In this document: in pieces, positions 54,183 to 63,044 of the stretch
Layout of the letters: the number at the start of each line of letters is the position of its first letter
Position numbering within the stretch: the stretch's first letter is position 1
Source: an uncultured Pelagibacteraceae bacterium
GTDB lineage: Bacteria; Pseudomonadota; Alphaproteobacteria; Pelagibacterales; Pelagibacteraceae
DNA: 64,000 bases
Assembly (NCBI GenBank): GCA_902560625.1
Contig: CACEMD010000001.1
Location: 62,001 to 126,000 of the forward strand
Direction: 5' to 3'
Position numbers and translations under genes: made by a program
The notes under the pieces: generated by a model
The model's database searches: none
Seen by the model: the letters and a program-made list of their open reading frames with translations, nothing else
What the model was told of the DNA's origin: nothing

Positions 54183-55358
54183 ATGTCTGATGTTTATAAT
54201 ATTATAGATAAAAAAAAATTAGATATTGTAAATAAACCTATAAGCGATGCGCATGGTCTTCCAAATGAGTGCTATACAAGCAAAGAGTATACTTTAATCG
54301 AGAGAAAAAAACTTTTTGAGGACAAGTGGATAGTAATTGGAGTTGCAAGCTCACTGCCTGAAATTGGTGATGCAAAACCAATCGATCTTCTTGGAATGCC
54401 AATTTTAATTGTTAGAACTAAAAAAAATCAAATTAAAGTTTTTCATAATGTTTGCAGTCATAGAGGTGTTAAACTTGTAAGAGAAGCTGGAAAAATTAAA
54501 AAACTTATAAGATGCCCATATCATTCATGGTCTTATGATTTAGAAGGTGAATTAGTTGCTACACCTCACATCGGTGGAATGGATATTCATCAAAGCCCAG
54601 AATTTGAAAAATCAAAAAGCAACCTAAAAGAAATTAGATCATATATTTGGTTAGACATGATTATGATAAATATAAACAATAATGAAATTGATTTTGAAGA
54701 TTATATAAAACCATTAAGTGAAAGATGGGAAAAGTTTTGGCCTATTAAAGATAGAGATTTAATTTATCATGCAGATGATTATGGATACTTTAAATTAGAT
54801 GCAAAGTGTAATTGGAAGTTTGCTATAGAAAATTATTGCGAGAGTTATCATTTACCATGGGTTCATCCAGGATTAAATTCTTACTCAAAAATAGAGGATC
54901 ATTATCACATCCAAGGATTACCAAATCGCTTTGCTGGCCAGGGTACAGTTGTTTATAATCCAAGATTTAAAGGAAAAGAAAAGTTTCCTTGTTTTCCTAA
55001 TTGGCCAAAAGATAAAGAGCATATAGCAGAATACGTTGCGTTATTTCCTAATGTAATGCTTGGCATACATAAAGACCATTATTATGCATATTGGTTAGAA
55101 CCAATTAATCATGAATATACCCAAGAACATATGGAGATATACTATGTAGGTGAGGAAGCAGCTAATTCTAAAAAATTTAAATCACTGAGGGAACAAAATC
55201 ACAAACAATGGGAAGTTATTCAAAAAGAGGATATTGATATAATTCAAGGAATGCAAACAGGAAGAAATTCTCCTATTTATAATGGTGGAAACTTTTCACC
55301 TATTATGGATAATCCAACGCATCATTTTCATAAATGGGTAGCCCAAAATATTATTTAA
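54183..55358 (+). CDS. Rieske-type oxygenase alpha subunit, betaine/choline monooxygenase-like
   Basis: 391-residue Rieske nonheme-iron oxygenase. The 2Fe-2S site is C91-x-H93 (CSHRG) and C111-x2-H114 (CPYHS), separated by 17 residues. The mononuclear iron site is in NWKFAIENYCESYHLPWVHPG, with two histidines, and the aspartate likely in the later KEDIDIIQGMQ segment. This pattern fits choline monooxygenase and the glycine betaine demethylase GbcA. It lies within the BHMT operon, so N-demethylation of a betaine-type osmolyte is likely. The reductase partner (GbcB type) is not adjacent. Confidence 0.88.
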   Translation: MSDVYNIIDKKKLDIVNKPISDAHGLPNECYTSKEYTLIERKKLFEDKWIVIGVASSLPEIGDAKPIDLLGMPILIVRTKKNQIKVFHNVCSHRGVKLVREAGKIKKLIRCPYHSWSYDLEGELVATPHIGGMDIHQSPEFEKSKSNLKEIRSYIWLDMIMININNNEIDFEDYIKPLSERWEKFWPIKDRDLIYHADDYGYFKLDAKCNWKFAIENYCESYHLPWVHPGLNSYSKIEDHYHIQGLPNRFAGQGTVVYNPRFKGKEKFPCFPNWPKDKEHIAEYVALFPNVMLGIHKDHYYAYWLEPINHEYTQEHMEIYYVGEEAANSKKFKSLREQNHKQWEVIQKEDIDIIQGMQTGRNSPIYNGGNFSPIMDNPTHHFHKWVAQNII

Positions 55359-55359
55359 T

Positions 55360-56595
55360 ATGAAATTTAAAAGAAAAATTGCTCCAGAAACAAAATCCCA
55401 ACAAAGATTTATAACTAAAAAAAGATTAAGGGAAGATGAAATTAATTTTGATAAATTAAGATCCTATAGGCTTGATAGAGTAAAAAAAGAATTAGAAAAA
55501 AATAATTTAGAAGCTTGCATTTTATTTGATCCCGTTAATGTTAGATATGCATTAGACACAGTGAATATGAGTGTTTACAATATGCACAACTTAACAAGAT
55601 ATTGTTTTGTTCCAGTAAATGGTCCTACAATTTTGTATGAATACTTTAATTGTGAAATTTTATCTAAGCACTTAAATCTAATTGATGAAATTAGACCATC
55701 GATAACTTGGGATTACTTTAGTAATGGTGATCAAGCAAATTCACAATTAAAAAAATGGGTAAATGAAATAAAAGATTTATCTAAGAACTATTTTAAAAGT
55801 AAAAAAGTAGCTATAGATGTAATTAACGGTCCAGCCGTAACTGCTTTAAATAAATCTGGTATTGAAGTAGTTGATGCTAAATTAATTTTAGAGCAAGCAA
55901 GAGTTATAAAATCTCCCGAAGAACTTACATGTATGAAAGCTGCATTAGAAGTTGCTGAAATTGGTGTTGCAAAAATGCGGGAAGAATTAAAACCAGGAAT
56001 GACTGAAGATGAACTATGGTCAATACTGCATAAAACAAACATTGAATATGGAGGAGAATGGATTGAATGCAGAATACTTTCGTCGGGTGAAAGAACAAAT
56101 CCTTGGATGCAAGAAAGTAGCAATAAAATAATGCAAACAGGCGAAATGGTCGCCTTCGACACTGATATGGTTGGTCCTTATGGATATTGTGCAGATATTT
56201 CAAGATCATACGTAGTAGGCCATAAGTTTAATGATGAACAAAAAAACTTATATTCAATGGCCACTGACCAAATTGATCATAATGCTAGATTAATAAAATC
56301 GGGCATGTCATTTAAAGAGTTTGTTAAAAAATCTTGGGTATTACCTGAAGATTATTATGGAAACAGATATTCATGCATGGTTCATGGAATTGGACTTTGT
56401 GATGAGTGGCCTCAGATTAAGTATCCAACAGATGGTGGTGAGCAGGGTGGAAGTTTTGAAAAAAATATGACAATCACACTTGAAAGTTACATAGGTAAAG
56501 TTGGAGGCAAAGAAGGCGTTAAGCTTGAGCAGCAGTATTTGGTTGGACAGAACGGATTAGAGTTAATGTCTCATCATCCTTTAGAAAAAATTTAA
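55360..56595 (+). CDS. dddP: DddP-like M24-family protein (candidate DMSP lyase)
   Basis: 411-residue protein with the creatinase/aminopeptidase M24 fold. Sequence around the metal site matches DddP closely: GGEWIECRILSSGERTNPW, FDTDMVGPYGYCADISR and SCMVHGIGLCDEWP. Metal ligands fall at Asp267, Asp269, Asp279, His342, Glu375 and Glu390, and Tyr337 and Asp348 occupy the positions of the tyrosine and catalytic aspartate I recall for characterised DddP. It lacks about 30 N-terminal residues relative to roseobacter DddP. DddP cleaves DMSP to DMS and acrylate. An aminopeptidase or betaine-related hydrolase activity is the alternative. Confidence 0.75.
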   Translation: MKFKRKIAPETKSQQRFITKKRLREDEINFDKLRSYRLDRVKKELEKNNLEACILFDPVNVRYALDTVNMSVYNMHNLTRYCFVPVNGPTILYEYFNCEILSKHLNLIDEIRPSITWDYFSNGDQANSQLKKWVNEIKDLSKNYFKSKKVAIDVINGPAVTALNKSGIEVVDAKLILEQARVIKSPEELTCMKAALEVAEIGVAKMREELKPGMTEDELWSILHKTNIEYGGEWIECRILSSGERTNPWMQESSNKIMQTGEMVAFDTDMVGPYGYCADISRSYVVGHKFNDEQKNLYSMATDQIDHNARLIKSGMSFKEFVKKSWVLPEDYYGNRYSCMVHGIGLCDEWPQIKYPTDGGEQGGSFEKNMTITLESYIGKVGGKEGVKLEQQYLVGQNGLELMSHHPLEKI

Positions 56596-57005
56596 TGAAA
56601 ATTATTTTAATTATGGGTTTACCTGGCGCAGGTAAAACAACTTTAGCAAATGAACTCGCACCAATGATCAATGCCAAAAGATTAAATGCAGATGAAGTTA
56701 GAAAAGCTGCAAATGATTGGGATTTTTCTAAAGAAGGAAGAACAAGACAAGCAAAAAGAATGGCTGATTTTGCTTTAAAACTTAAAAAAGAAGGAAATTA
56801 TGTAGTTGCTGATTTTATATGCCCAACACCTGAAGCAAGAAAGTTATTCCCAGCAGATTACGTTATTTGGGTGGATACAATCAAAGCTGGAAGATTTGAG
56901 GACACCAATCAAATGTTTGTTAAGCCTGAAAAATATGACTTTCATATCACTTCCCAAGATGCACAAACTTGGGCACCTAAAATATATGAAGATATAAAAA
57001 AATAA
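56595..57005 (+). CDS. Small P-loop kinase, adenylylsulfate kinase-like
   Basis: 136-residue P-loop protein. Walker A is GLPGAGKTT at residues 7-15, followed by a LNADEVR motif as in APS kinase-like enzymes and a DFICPTPEAR segment. It is shorter than CysC (about 200) and lacks its longer N-terminus. It may phosphorylate a small nucleotide or an alcohol; the substrate is not evident. The ATG shares a base with the stop of the DddP-like gene. A nucleotidyltransferase of a related kind lies about 2.3 kb downstream, on the other side of the surface-protein gene. Confidence 0.8.
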   Translation: MKIILIMGLPGAGKTTLANELAPMINAKRLNADEVRKAANDWDFSKEGRTRQAKRMADFALKLKKEGNYVVADFICPTPEARKLFPADYVIWVDTIKAGRFEDTNQMFVKPEKYDFHITSQDAQTWAPKIYEDIKK

Positions 57006-57023
57006 GATATTAAATATTTTTTT

Positions 57024-59258
57024 ATGAACTTTTTAAAAAAAATTATCATACTTTTAATATTTTTATTTCCGATCTCTCATTCCTTTGCAGTAGTCACTGA
57101 AATAGATAATCAGGCTTTTGCAGAATTCGAGACAACGGGAGATCTTGGTAGCAAATCGATAAGTGGAATACATTTTAATAATGATGGAACAAGTATGTTT
57201 GCATTGTTTTTAGCACATTCAGACGGAAATGCATATGTTGAAGAGTTTACACTTTCAACACCTTTTGATATCTCAACAAAAAGTTCTAGTTATGTAGCAA
57301 GATGTGATATCTCTTCACATGGATTTAGTATTAATGCTTATGATTTAGATTTTAGTAGTGATGGAAAAAGTTTATTTTATGTCGCTTGGGGAGAATCAGA
57401 TTATATATATAGATTTGATTTATCTGCACCCTTTAAACTTGATAATTGTGTATATAAACAAAGAAGTACAGATATTGATGTTGCTAGTTTACAAAAGTTT
57501 AATAGTGCGTCTGTCCCACATGCTAAAAATCGTGCGAGGGCTATTTCATTAAGTAATGATGGAAAAAAAGTATTTGTGGGTTTCCAAGGTGCAAGTACTA
57601 ATTATAATACTAAAGTTTTAGAGTATAATCTCTCAACCCCATATGATTTAAGTACAATTTCATTGAATGCAAATGGAGGAGTTGATTTAGATGGAGAAGT
57701 CTCAAACATTAATTCAATTGCATTTAGTTCAAATGGAAAAAGATTTTTTGTCATCGATCATCAAGATGTTGCAGCAGGAAGAGATGTGACACAAGTTTCA
57801 TTAGGATCTTCCTTTGACTCGTCCTCATACACTATTGATGGAAGATCTTATATTTTTGGAATAAGTGGTATCAGTCAATTAAGGGCAATTACATTTAGTA
57901 AAAATGGCTTGAAAATGTTTATTGGGAATGATTACACAGATTCTGCTCAAACATATGATCGTATTTGGGAATTTGATTTAGTTTGTCCTTTTAATATCAT
58001 TACTGGAAAATGTCCTTCGATTACTGAAAATACTGATAGAACTGGAATGGCAGAAGCTCAAGTAGAATTAGCAAAAAGAACAATTAATTTTTCAACTAAC
58101 TCAGCTTTAAATAGACTGAAGTGGATTAGAAGAAATAAAGATAAACAAAATTTATCAAACCAAAATATTAAATTAAACTTTTCTAATAACATGCTTTCAT
58201 CGTTGAAAGAACTTCCCATCACATCATTTAAAAAAATATCAACAACTAAAAAAAATAACGATTCAAATAAAAACTATTTTTACTGGAGTGAAGGTAGTAT
58301 ATCTATTGGAAGAGTTGGAGATACCAGCATTGCATCAACTAAGGAAGTTTACACAAATTCATTAACTTTTGGTTTAGACAAGTTTACTGATGATTATGGG
58401 ATAGAGGGATTTGCTTTTAGGTTTGGTAATGACGATGTTGATGTCGGTCGCGCCGGAAGTAATTTAGACTCTAATACTTATAATATTACTTATTACAGTA
58501 CTTCTCCAATTGAAGACGATACAAAGTTTGTAGATAAGATTTTTGGATATGGAAAAATAAGGTCTGATATTACTACTGTTCTTGATGGTAAAAATTTAAA
58601 CGCAGATAGAACAGGCAATCAAATATATGGAACTGTGAAAATTAAAGACGAATATATAAAAGATAATTTTACTTTTATACCTTCTGGTCAATTTGATTTT
58701 GGCCATACAATTTTAAAAGGATATCAAGAGGCAGGCAATGGGGGCATAATTGTTGAAGATCAACACGTAAGAACTAAAAATTTAAGGGCAGCAATGGCAG
58801 TTGTTGAAGATATATCGAATGAGAAATATTCTTTAAAAAGGCATGGAAAATTAGAATATGTTGCTGAGCTAGATCGTTCATCAAATTTTAAATACACTTA
58901 TGTTTCAGATGGCAGCATTCACTTTAACGATACATTGCACACTGGAGCTTTGCATAATCTTAACGGTGAAATTGGTATAGATATTATTTTTCCTGAACAT
59001 TATAGTGTTTTTATTATCTATGAGAGAAACCATGCTTTTGGAACAGGATATACTGACAACTTATATATAGCCTTAGGTTATCTACCTCATGAGGATACAG
59101 AGTATGCATTTTCGTTAAATGGATCAGATAATTTAATGTCAAAATTTGAAATAAAGAAAAATATTAATGGATATGATTTAAGTTTAAATTTGACAGATGA
59201 TTTAACTAATTTAGGTGATAGTGACGAGGCCAGTATTAATTTAAATAAAGTCTTTTAA
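57024..59258 (+). CDS. Secreted propeller protein with C-terminal outer-membrane barrel
   Basis: 744 residues with a signal peptide (1-22, HSFA). Residues about 40-330 contain repeated blades of the type S-x-D-G-x-x-x-F (SSDGKSLFYV, SNDGKKVFVG, SSNGKRFFVI, SKNGLKMFIG), as in beta-propellers. A Lys/Asn-rich linker (about 355-400) leads to a C-terminal part of alternating hydrophobic strands ending in Phe (NLNKVF), the pattern of an autotransporter-like barrel. Displayed on the cell surface, it may bind a ligand. The function is not recognisable. Large surface proteins are unusual in such a compact genome. Confidence 0.7.
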   Translation: MNFLKKIIILLIFLFPISHSFAVVTEIDNQAFAEFETTGDLGSKSISGIHFNNDGTSMFALFLAHSDGNAYVEEFTLSTPFDISTKSSSYVARCDISSHGFSINAYDLDFSSDGKSLFYVAWGESDYIYRFDLSAPFKLDNCVYKQRSTDIDVASLQKFNSASVPHAKNRARAISLSNDGKKVFVGFQGASTNYNTKVLEYNLSTPYDLSTISLNANGGVDLDGEVSNINSIAFSSNGKRFFVIDHQDVAAGRDVTQVSLGSSFDSSSYTIDGRSYIFGISGISQLRAITFSKNGLKMFIGNDYTDSAQTYDRIWEFDLVCPFNIITGKCPSITENTDRTGMAEAQVELAKRTINFSTNSALNRLKWIRRNKDKQNLSNQNIKLNFSNNMLSSLKELPITSFKKISTTKKNNDSNKNYFYWSEGSISIGRVGDTSIASTKEVYTNSLTFGLDKFTDDYGIEGFAFRFGNDDVDVGRAGSNLDSNTYNITYYSTSPIEDDTKFVDKIFGYGKIRSDITTVLDGKNLNADRTGNQIYGTVKIKDEYIKDNFTFIPSGQFDFGHTILKGYQEAGNGGIIVEDQHVRTKNLRAAMAVVEDISNEKYSLKRHGKLEYVAELDRSSNFKYTYVSDGSIHFNDTLHTGALHNLNGEIGIDIIFPEHYSVFIIYERNHAFGTGYTDNLYIALGYLPHEDTEYAFSLNGSDNLMSKFEIKKNINGYDLSLNLTDDLTNLGDSDEASINLNKVF

Positions 59259-59289
59259 TTTATTTTAGAAAGATTAAACTAAAATTCTT

Positions 59290-59664
59290 ATGAGCTACAA
59301 ATGGGACAATAAAAAACCAACAGCACAAATGCTTGGAAGATGGCAACCATTTCATGATGGTCACTATGCTTTGTTTAAGGAAATAATTAAAAAAACTGGA
59401 CAAGTTTGTATTCAAATAAGAGATGTTCAAGGTGTAGATGATAATCCTTTTGATTTTGATACGGTAAAAAAGAAAATAGAGGAAAGACTAAACCCAGAAT
59501 TTGAAGGAAGATTTAAAGTTATATTAGTGCCTAATATAACTAACATATGTTACGGAAGAGGAGTTGGATATAAAATAGAAGAGATTGTATTATCTGAAGA
59601 GATTCAAAAAATTTCTGCAACCAAAATTAGAGCAAAAATGCGAGAGGATGGAGATTTGAAGTGA
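59290..59664 (+). CDS. Cytidylyl/adenylyltransferase-like nucleotidyltransferase
   Basis: 124-residue small nucleotidyltransferase. The family motif G-R-x-Q-P-x-H-x-G-H is present as GRWQPFHDGH (about residues 17-26) and the second motif as ISATKIRAKM near the C-terminus. Such domains adenylylate or cytidylylate a phosphorylated small molecule. The length is below typical NMN or glycerol-3-phosphate family members. It overlaps the next gene by 4 bases (GTGA). Together with the small kinase at 56595-57005 it might activate a metabolite, which is inference. Confidence 0.85.
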   Translation: MSYKWDNKKPTAQMLGRWQPFHDGHYALFKEIIKKTGQVCIQIRDVQGVDDNPFDFDTVKKKIEERLNPEFEGRFKVILVPNITNICYGRGVGYKIEEIVLSEEIQKISATKIRAKMREDGDLK

Positions 59665-60512
59665 ATGAAAGACTTAAGTCTATTGTAGATTTGCAAAAAT
59701 ATCCAATCTACGATTTAAATTCTCCAATAATAAAAAAACTTATCAATAAATGCAAAGAAGAACTAGATCAATTTAGTTGTTCGACAATACCTAATTTTAT
59801 TTTACCTAAATCTTTAGAAATAATGAATTCTGAATTAGAAAAACAATTAAATGAAGTTTATATGTCAAAAGAAAGCATAAATCCTTACCTATATGCAAAA
59901 GATGATCCAAAATTACCAATAGATCATCCAAAAAGAACTTTTATGAACAGGTATAATGGTTACTTAAATTCAGATTGTTTTTCAAAAAATTCAGAAATGA
60001 AATTTTTATATGAAACTGAGGAACTTTTAAAATTTGTCTCTGCTTGCCTAGGCGTATCACCAATTTATAGATGGGCAGATCCATTAGCATGTCATGCTTA
60101 TAACGTTATGGAGCCAGAAGGTATTCTTCCTTGGCATTTTGATAGTTGTGAATTTACTTTAAGTTTAATGATACAAAAACCTGAGAAAGGTGGAATATTT
60201 GAATATTGTCCTAATATAAGAGAACCTGGAAATGAAAATTTTGACGAGGTAAAAAAAGTTTTAAATGGTGACAGATCAAGAGTTAAACAATTGAAATTAG
60301 AGCCAGGTGATTTACAAATTTTTAAAGGAAGATTTTCTCTCCATAGAGTTACAAAAGTAGAGGGAAATAAATCAAGATATATGTGTATACCAGCTTATGT
60401 TTTAGATCCATGGCGGGTTAATACTCCAGAGCATTCAAAAGCAATATATGGAAAAGTTTTACCAATTCACTTAGATAGAAACGTAGCAAGAACTGACGGT
60501 CTAGCAGATTAA
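59661..60512 (+). CDS. 2-oxoglutarate/Fe(II)-dependent oxygenase-like protein
   Basis: 283 residues with a jelly-roll oxygenase pattern. The iron ligands are probably His and Asp in PWHFDSCEFTLSLM (about residue 157-159) and a distal His in SLHRVTKVEG, with Arg at SRYMC as the 2-oxoglutarate anchor. It starts at a GTG (59661) overlapping the previous stop. Not of the TauD/gamma-butyrobetaine hydroxylase type by sequence. The substrate is unknown; adjacency to L-carnitine dehydrogenase makes a carnitine or amino-acid hydroxylation role conceivable. Confidence 0.75.
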   Translation: MNERLKSIVDLQKYPIYDLNSPIIKKLINKCKEELDQFSCSTIPNFILPKSLEIMNSELEKQLNEVYMSKESINPYLYAKDDPKLPIDHPKRTFMNRYNGYLNSDCFSKNSEMKFLYETEELLKFVSACLGVSPIYRWADPLACHAYNVMEPEGILPWHFDSCEFTLSLMIQKPEKGGIFEYCPNIREPGNENFDEVKKVLNGDRSRVKQLKLEPGDLQIFKGRFSLHRVTKVEGNKSRYMCIPAYVLDPWRVNTPEHSKAIYGKVLPIHLDRNVARTDGLAD

Positions 60513-61447
60513 TGAAAAAAATTGCTGTTATTGGAACTGGCGTAATAGGCTCTGGTTGGATTATTAGATTTTTAGCACATAATAAAAAAGTTATTGCTTA
60601 TGACAAAGACATAAAGTTTAAAAAAAAAATCATTTCTGAGATTAAAAGAACATGGCCACATGTTAAAAAACTCTTTAATAAAAAAAATATAAAACTAAAA
60701 GATTTTACATTCACTACATCTTTAAAGGAAGCTATAAAAGATGCAGATTTCATTCAAGAGTGTGCACCTGAAAATTATAAATTAAAAATAAAATTGATGA
60801 ACGAAATAGGTAAATATGCAAAATTAAATGCGATAATTTCTTCTAGTTCATCGGGCTTGTTACCCTCAAAAATATATTCTAAATGTAAAAATCCTTCTCG
60901 AACTATAATAGCCCATCCTTTTAATCCTGTTTATTTATTGCCCGGTGTAGAACTTGTGCCAGGAAAAAAAACTAAAAGTATTTTTTTAAAAAAAGCTCAA
61001 AAATTTTATAAATCAATTTCTATGAACCCTATAATGGTAAAAAAAGAACTTCCTGGTTATTTAGCTGATAGACTGCAAGAAGCATTGTGGAGAGAAGCTT
61101 TGCATATAATTAATGAAGGTTATGGATCTACTCAAGATCTAGATAGATCTATTGAAGATGGTCCAGGATTAAGATGGTCTTTAATGGGTACATTTTTGAC
61201 ATTTCATTTAGCAGGAGGAAAAGAAGGTATGAAGCATATGCTAGAACAATTTGGTCCAGCTTTGAAACTTCCTTGGACAAAATTAAAAGCACCAAAACTT
61301 TCAAAAAAATTATCATCAAGAGTTATTAAAGGAACAAAGTTACAATCTAAAGGTAAATCCGTAGAATTAATATCCAATATAAGAGATGAATACCTAGTTG
61401 ATCTTCAAAAGCTTAGAAAAAAATACGAGAATAAACTTAGAAAATAA
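60512..61447 (+). CDS. lcdH: L-carnitine 3-dehydrogenase
   Basis: 311-residue NAD-dependent dehydrogenase of the 3-hydroxyacyl-CoA dehydrogenase fold. NAD motif GTGVIGSGWIIRF at the N-terminus, the AHPFNPVYLLPGVELV segment and GPGLRWSLMGTFLTFHLAGG with FGPALKLPW are characteristic of carnitine dehydrogenases rather than true CoA enzymes. Oxidation of carnitine to 3-dehydrocarnitine leads, with a cleavage enzyme, to glycine betaine, which the BHMT operon upstream could use. The cleavage enzyme (BKACE-type, DUF849) is not in the window. Confidence 0.85.
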   Translation: MKKIAVIGTGVIGSGWIIRFLAHNKKVIAYDKDIKFKKKIISEIKRTWPHVKKLFNKKNIKLKDFTFTTSLKEAIKDADFIQECAPENYKLKIKLMNEIGKYAKLNAIISSSSSGLLPSKIYSKCKNPSRTIIAHPFNPVYLLPGVELVPGKKTKSIFLKKAQKFYKSISMNPIMVKKELPGYLADRLQEALWREALHIINEGYGSTQDLDRSIEDGPGLRWSLMGTFLTFHLAGGKEGMKHMLEQFGPALKLPWTKLKAPKLSKKLSSRVIKGTKLQSKGKSVELISNIRDEYLVDLQKLRKKYENKLRK

Positions 61448-61464
61448 TTTAAAGTAATATTCCT

Positions 61465-62250
61465 ATGTTAAAAATATTAAAAAATAAAAAAATTATAATA
61501 TCAGCTGGAGCATCAGGCATTGGCTGGGTAACAGCAAAGGTATGCCTTGCAAAAGGTGCAACAGTTTATTTATGTGATATAGAAAAAAAATATTTAAATA
61601 AAGCAGCAAAGCATCCACAAAATAAAAAAAAACTTTTTATCTATGAATGCGATGCGTCTGACGAATATGATGTATTAAATTTTTTTAATCAGGTCCAAAA
61701 AAAAACAAAAAAAATTGATGCCCTAATTAATAATGTTGGTGTAGCTGGTCCTACAGGCACCTTAGAAAAGTTAAGCTCTGAGGATTGGGAAAATACATTA
61801 AAAACAAATATTACAAGCCATTTTTATTTTTCTAAACTTTCAATACCCCTGCTAAAAAGAAATAAGGGAGGATCAATTATAAATATGTCATCAGGTGCTG
61901 GAATTATGGGTTTTCCTTTGAGATCGCCTTATGCTGCAAGTAAATGGGCAATTGTTGGAGTTACAAAAACTCTGGCAATGGAACTTGGAAAATTTAAAAT
62001 TAGAGTTAATGCAATTTGCCCAGGAACAATTAAAGGCGATAGAATGGTAAGAGTTATTAGGGATAAATCGAAATTCACAAAAATATCAAAAAAAACAATT
62101 GAAAAAGAATTTATTTCAATGGCGTCAATGAATTGCTGGATATCTGAAGAAGATATAGGTAAAATGTGTAGTTTTTTAATTTCTGAAGACGCTGCTAGAA
62201 TATCTGGACAAATAATAGCAGTAGATGGAAATGCAACAAGATTAGATTAA
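61465..62250 (+). CDS. Short-chain dehydrogenase/reductase
   Basis: 261-residue classical SDR. Cofactor motif SAGASGIGWVTAK, NNVGVAG, the catalytic Ser and Tyr-x-x-x-Lys in MSSGAGIMG and YAASKWAIVG, and the C-terminal QIIAVDGNATRLD are in order. NAD or NADP preference is unclear (an acidic CDIEKKY after the second strand favours NAD). It follows the carnitine dehydrogenase by 17 bases and precedes an enoyl-CoA hydratase, suggesting a small oxidation pathway. The substrate is unknown. Confidence 0.93.
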   Translation: MLKILKNKKIIISAGASGIGWVTAKVCLAKGATVYLCDIEKKYLNKAAKHPQNKKKLFIYECDASDEYDVLNFFNQVQKKTKKIDALINNVGVAGPTGTLEKLSSEDWENTLKTNITSHFYFSKLSIPLLKRNKGGSIINMSSGAGIMGFPLRSPYAASKWAIVGVTKTLAMELGKFKIRVNAICPGTIKGDRMVRVIRDKSKFTKISKKTIEKEFISMASMNCWISEEDIGKMCSFLISEDAARISGQIIAVDGNATRLD

Positions 62251-62258
62251 ATATATTT

Positions 62259-63044
62259 ATGAAAAAAATTAGCAATGTTAAAGTCAGTACAATCGACAAG
62301 GGTATTAAATCTGTTTTAATTGACGATGCTAGTAGTTATAATTCATTATCTTCTGTAACACTAAAATCACTTTTAACCGTATTTAAGAATTTAAACAAAG
62401 ACAACACAACAAAGGTTATAATTATCGAGGGTTCGGGCAAAGGATTTAGCGCAGGACACAATCTAAAAGAATTAAAATCATATAAGAAAAAAAAAGATTA
62501 CCAAAAACTTTTTAATTTATGCTCTGATTTAATGATGGAAATTGTAGATGGAAGAAAACCTGTGATTGCTAAAGTTCATGGATCTGCATATGCAGCAGGA
62601 TGTCAATTAGTTGCGAGTTGTGATTTAGTTTTAAGCACTGACGATGCAAAGTTTGCTACACCTGGAGTTAACATAGGTCTGTTTTGTAGTACACCAATGG
62701 TAGCTGTTAGTAGAAAAGTTAGTAAAAAAAGAATGATGAAAATGTTGTTAACAGGTGAACCAATTGATGCCATTACTGCAAAAGAATTTGGATTAATAAA
62801 TGATTTTTATCCAAAAGAAAAATTACAGGATGAAGTTCTATCTTTAGCAAGAACTATTGCATCAAAGTCTAACTTAACAATTAAGTTAGGTAAAAGAGCC
62901 TTTTATAAACAAGCAGAGATGCCTTTAAAAAAGGCTTATAAATTTACAAGTAAAGTGATGACAGAAAATATGATGGCGATGGATGCTAAAGAAGGTATTT
63001 CAGCATTTGTGGAAAAAAGAAAACCAAATTGGAAAGATAAGTAA
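62259..63044 (+). CDS. Enoyl-CoA hydratase/isomerase family protein
   Basis: 261-residue crotonase-fold protein. GKGFSAGHNLKEL provides the first oxyanion-hole region and KVHGSAYAAGCQLVASCDLVLS the second. Typical catalytic glutamates are not clear at the hydratase positions, so it may be an isomerase or hydrolase variant. Downstream of the SDR by 8 bases and overlapping the next gene by one base. Could work on the acyl-CoA arm of carnitine-like degradation. Confidence 0.9.
   Translation: MKKISNVKVSTIDKGIKSVLIDDASSYNSLSSVTLKSLLTVFKNLNKDNTTKVIIIEGSGKGFSAGHNLKELKSYKKKKDYQKLFNLCSDLMMEIVDGRKPVIAKVHGSAYAAGCQLVASCDLVLSTDDAKFATPGVNIGLFCSTPMVAVSRKVSKKRMMKMLLTGEPIDAITAKEFGLINDFYPKEKLQDEVLSLARTIASKSNLTIKLGKRAFYKQAEMPLKKAYKFTSKVMTENMMAMDAKEGISAFVEKRKPNWKDK

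Noticed and set aside
55360-56595. Naming the M24 protein as Xaa-Pro aminopeptidase or creatinase
   Set aside because: The metal-site surroundings (DTDxVG, GLCDEWP, ERTNPW) match DddP far better than peptidases, although activity is unproven.
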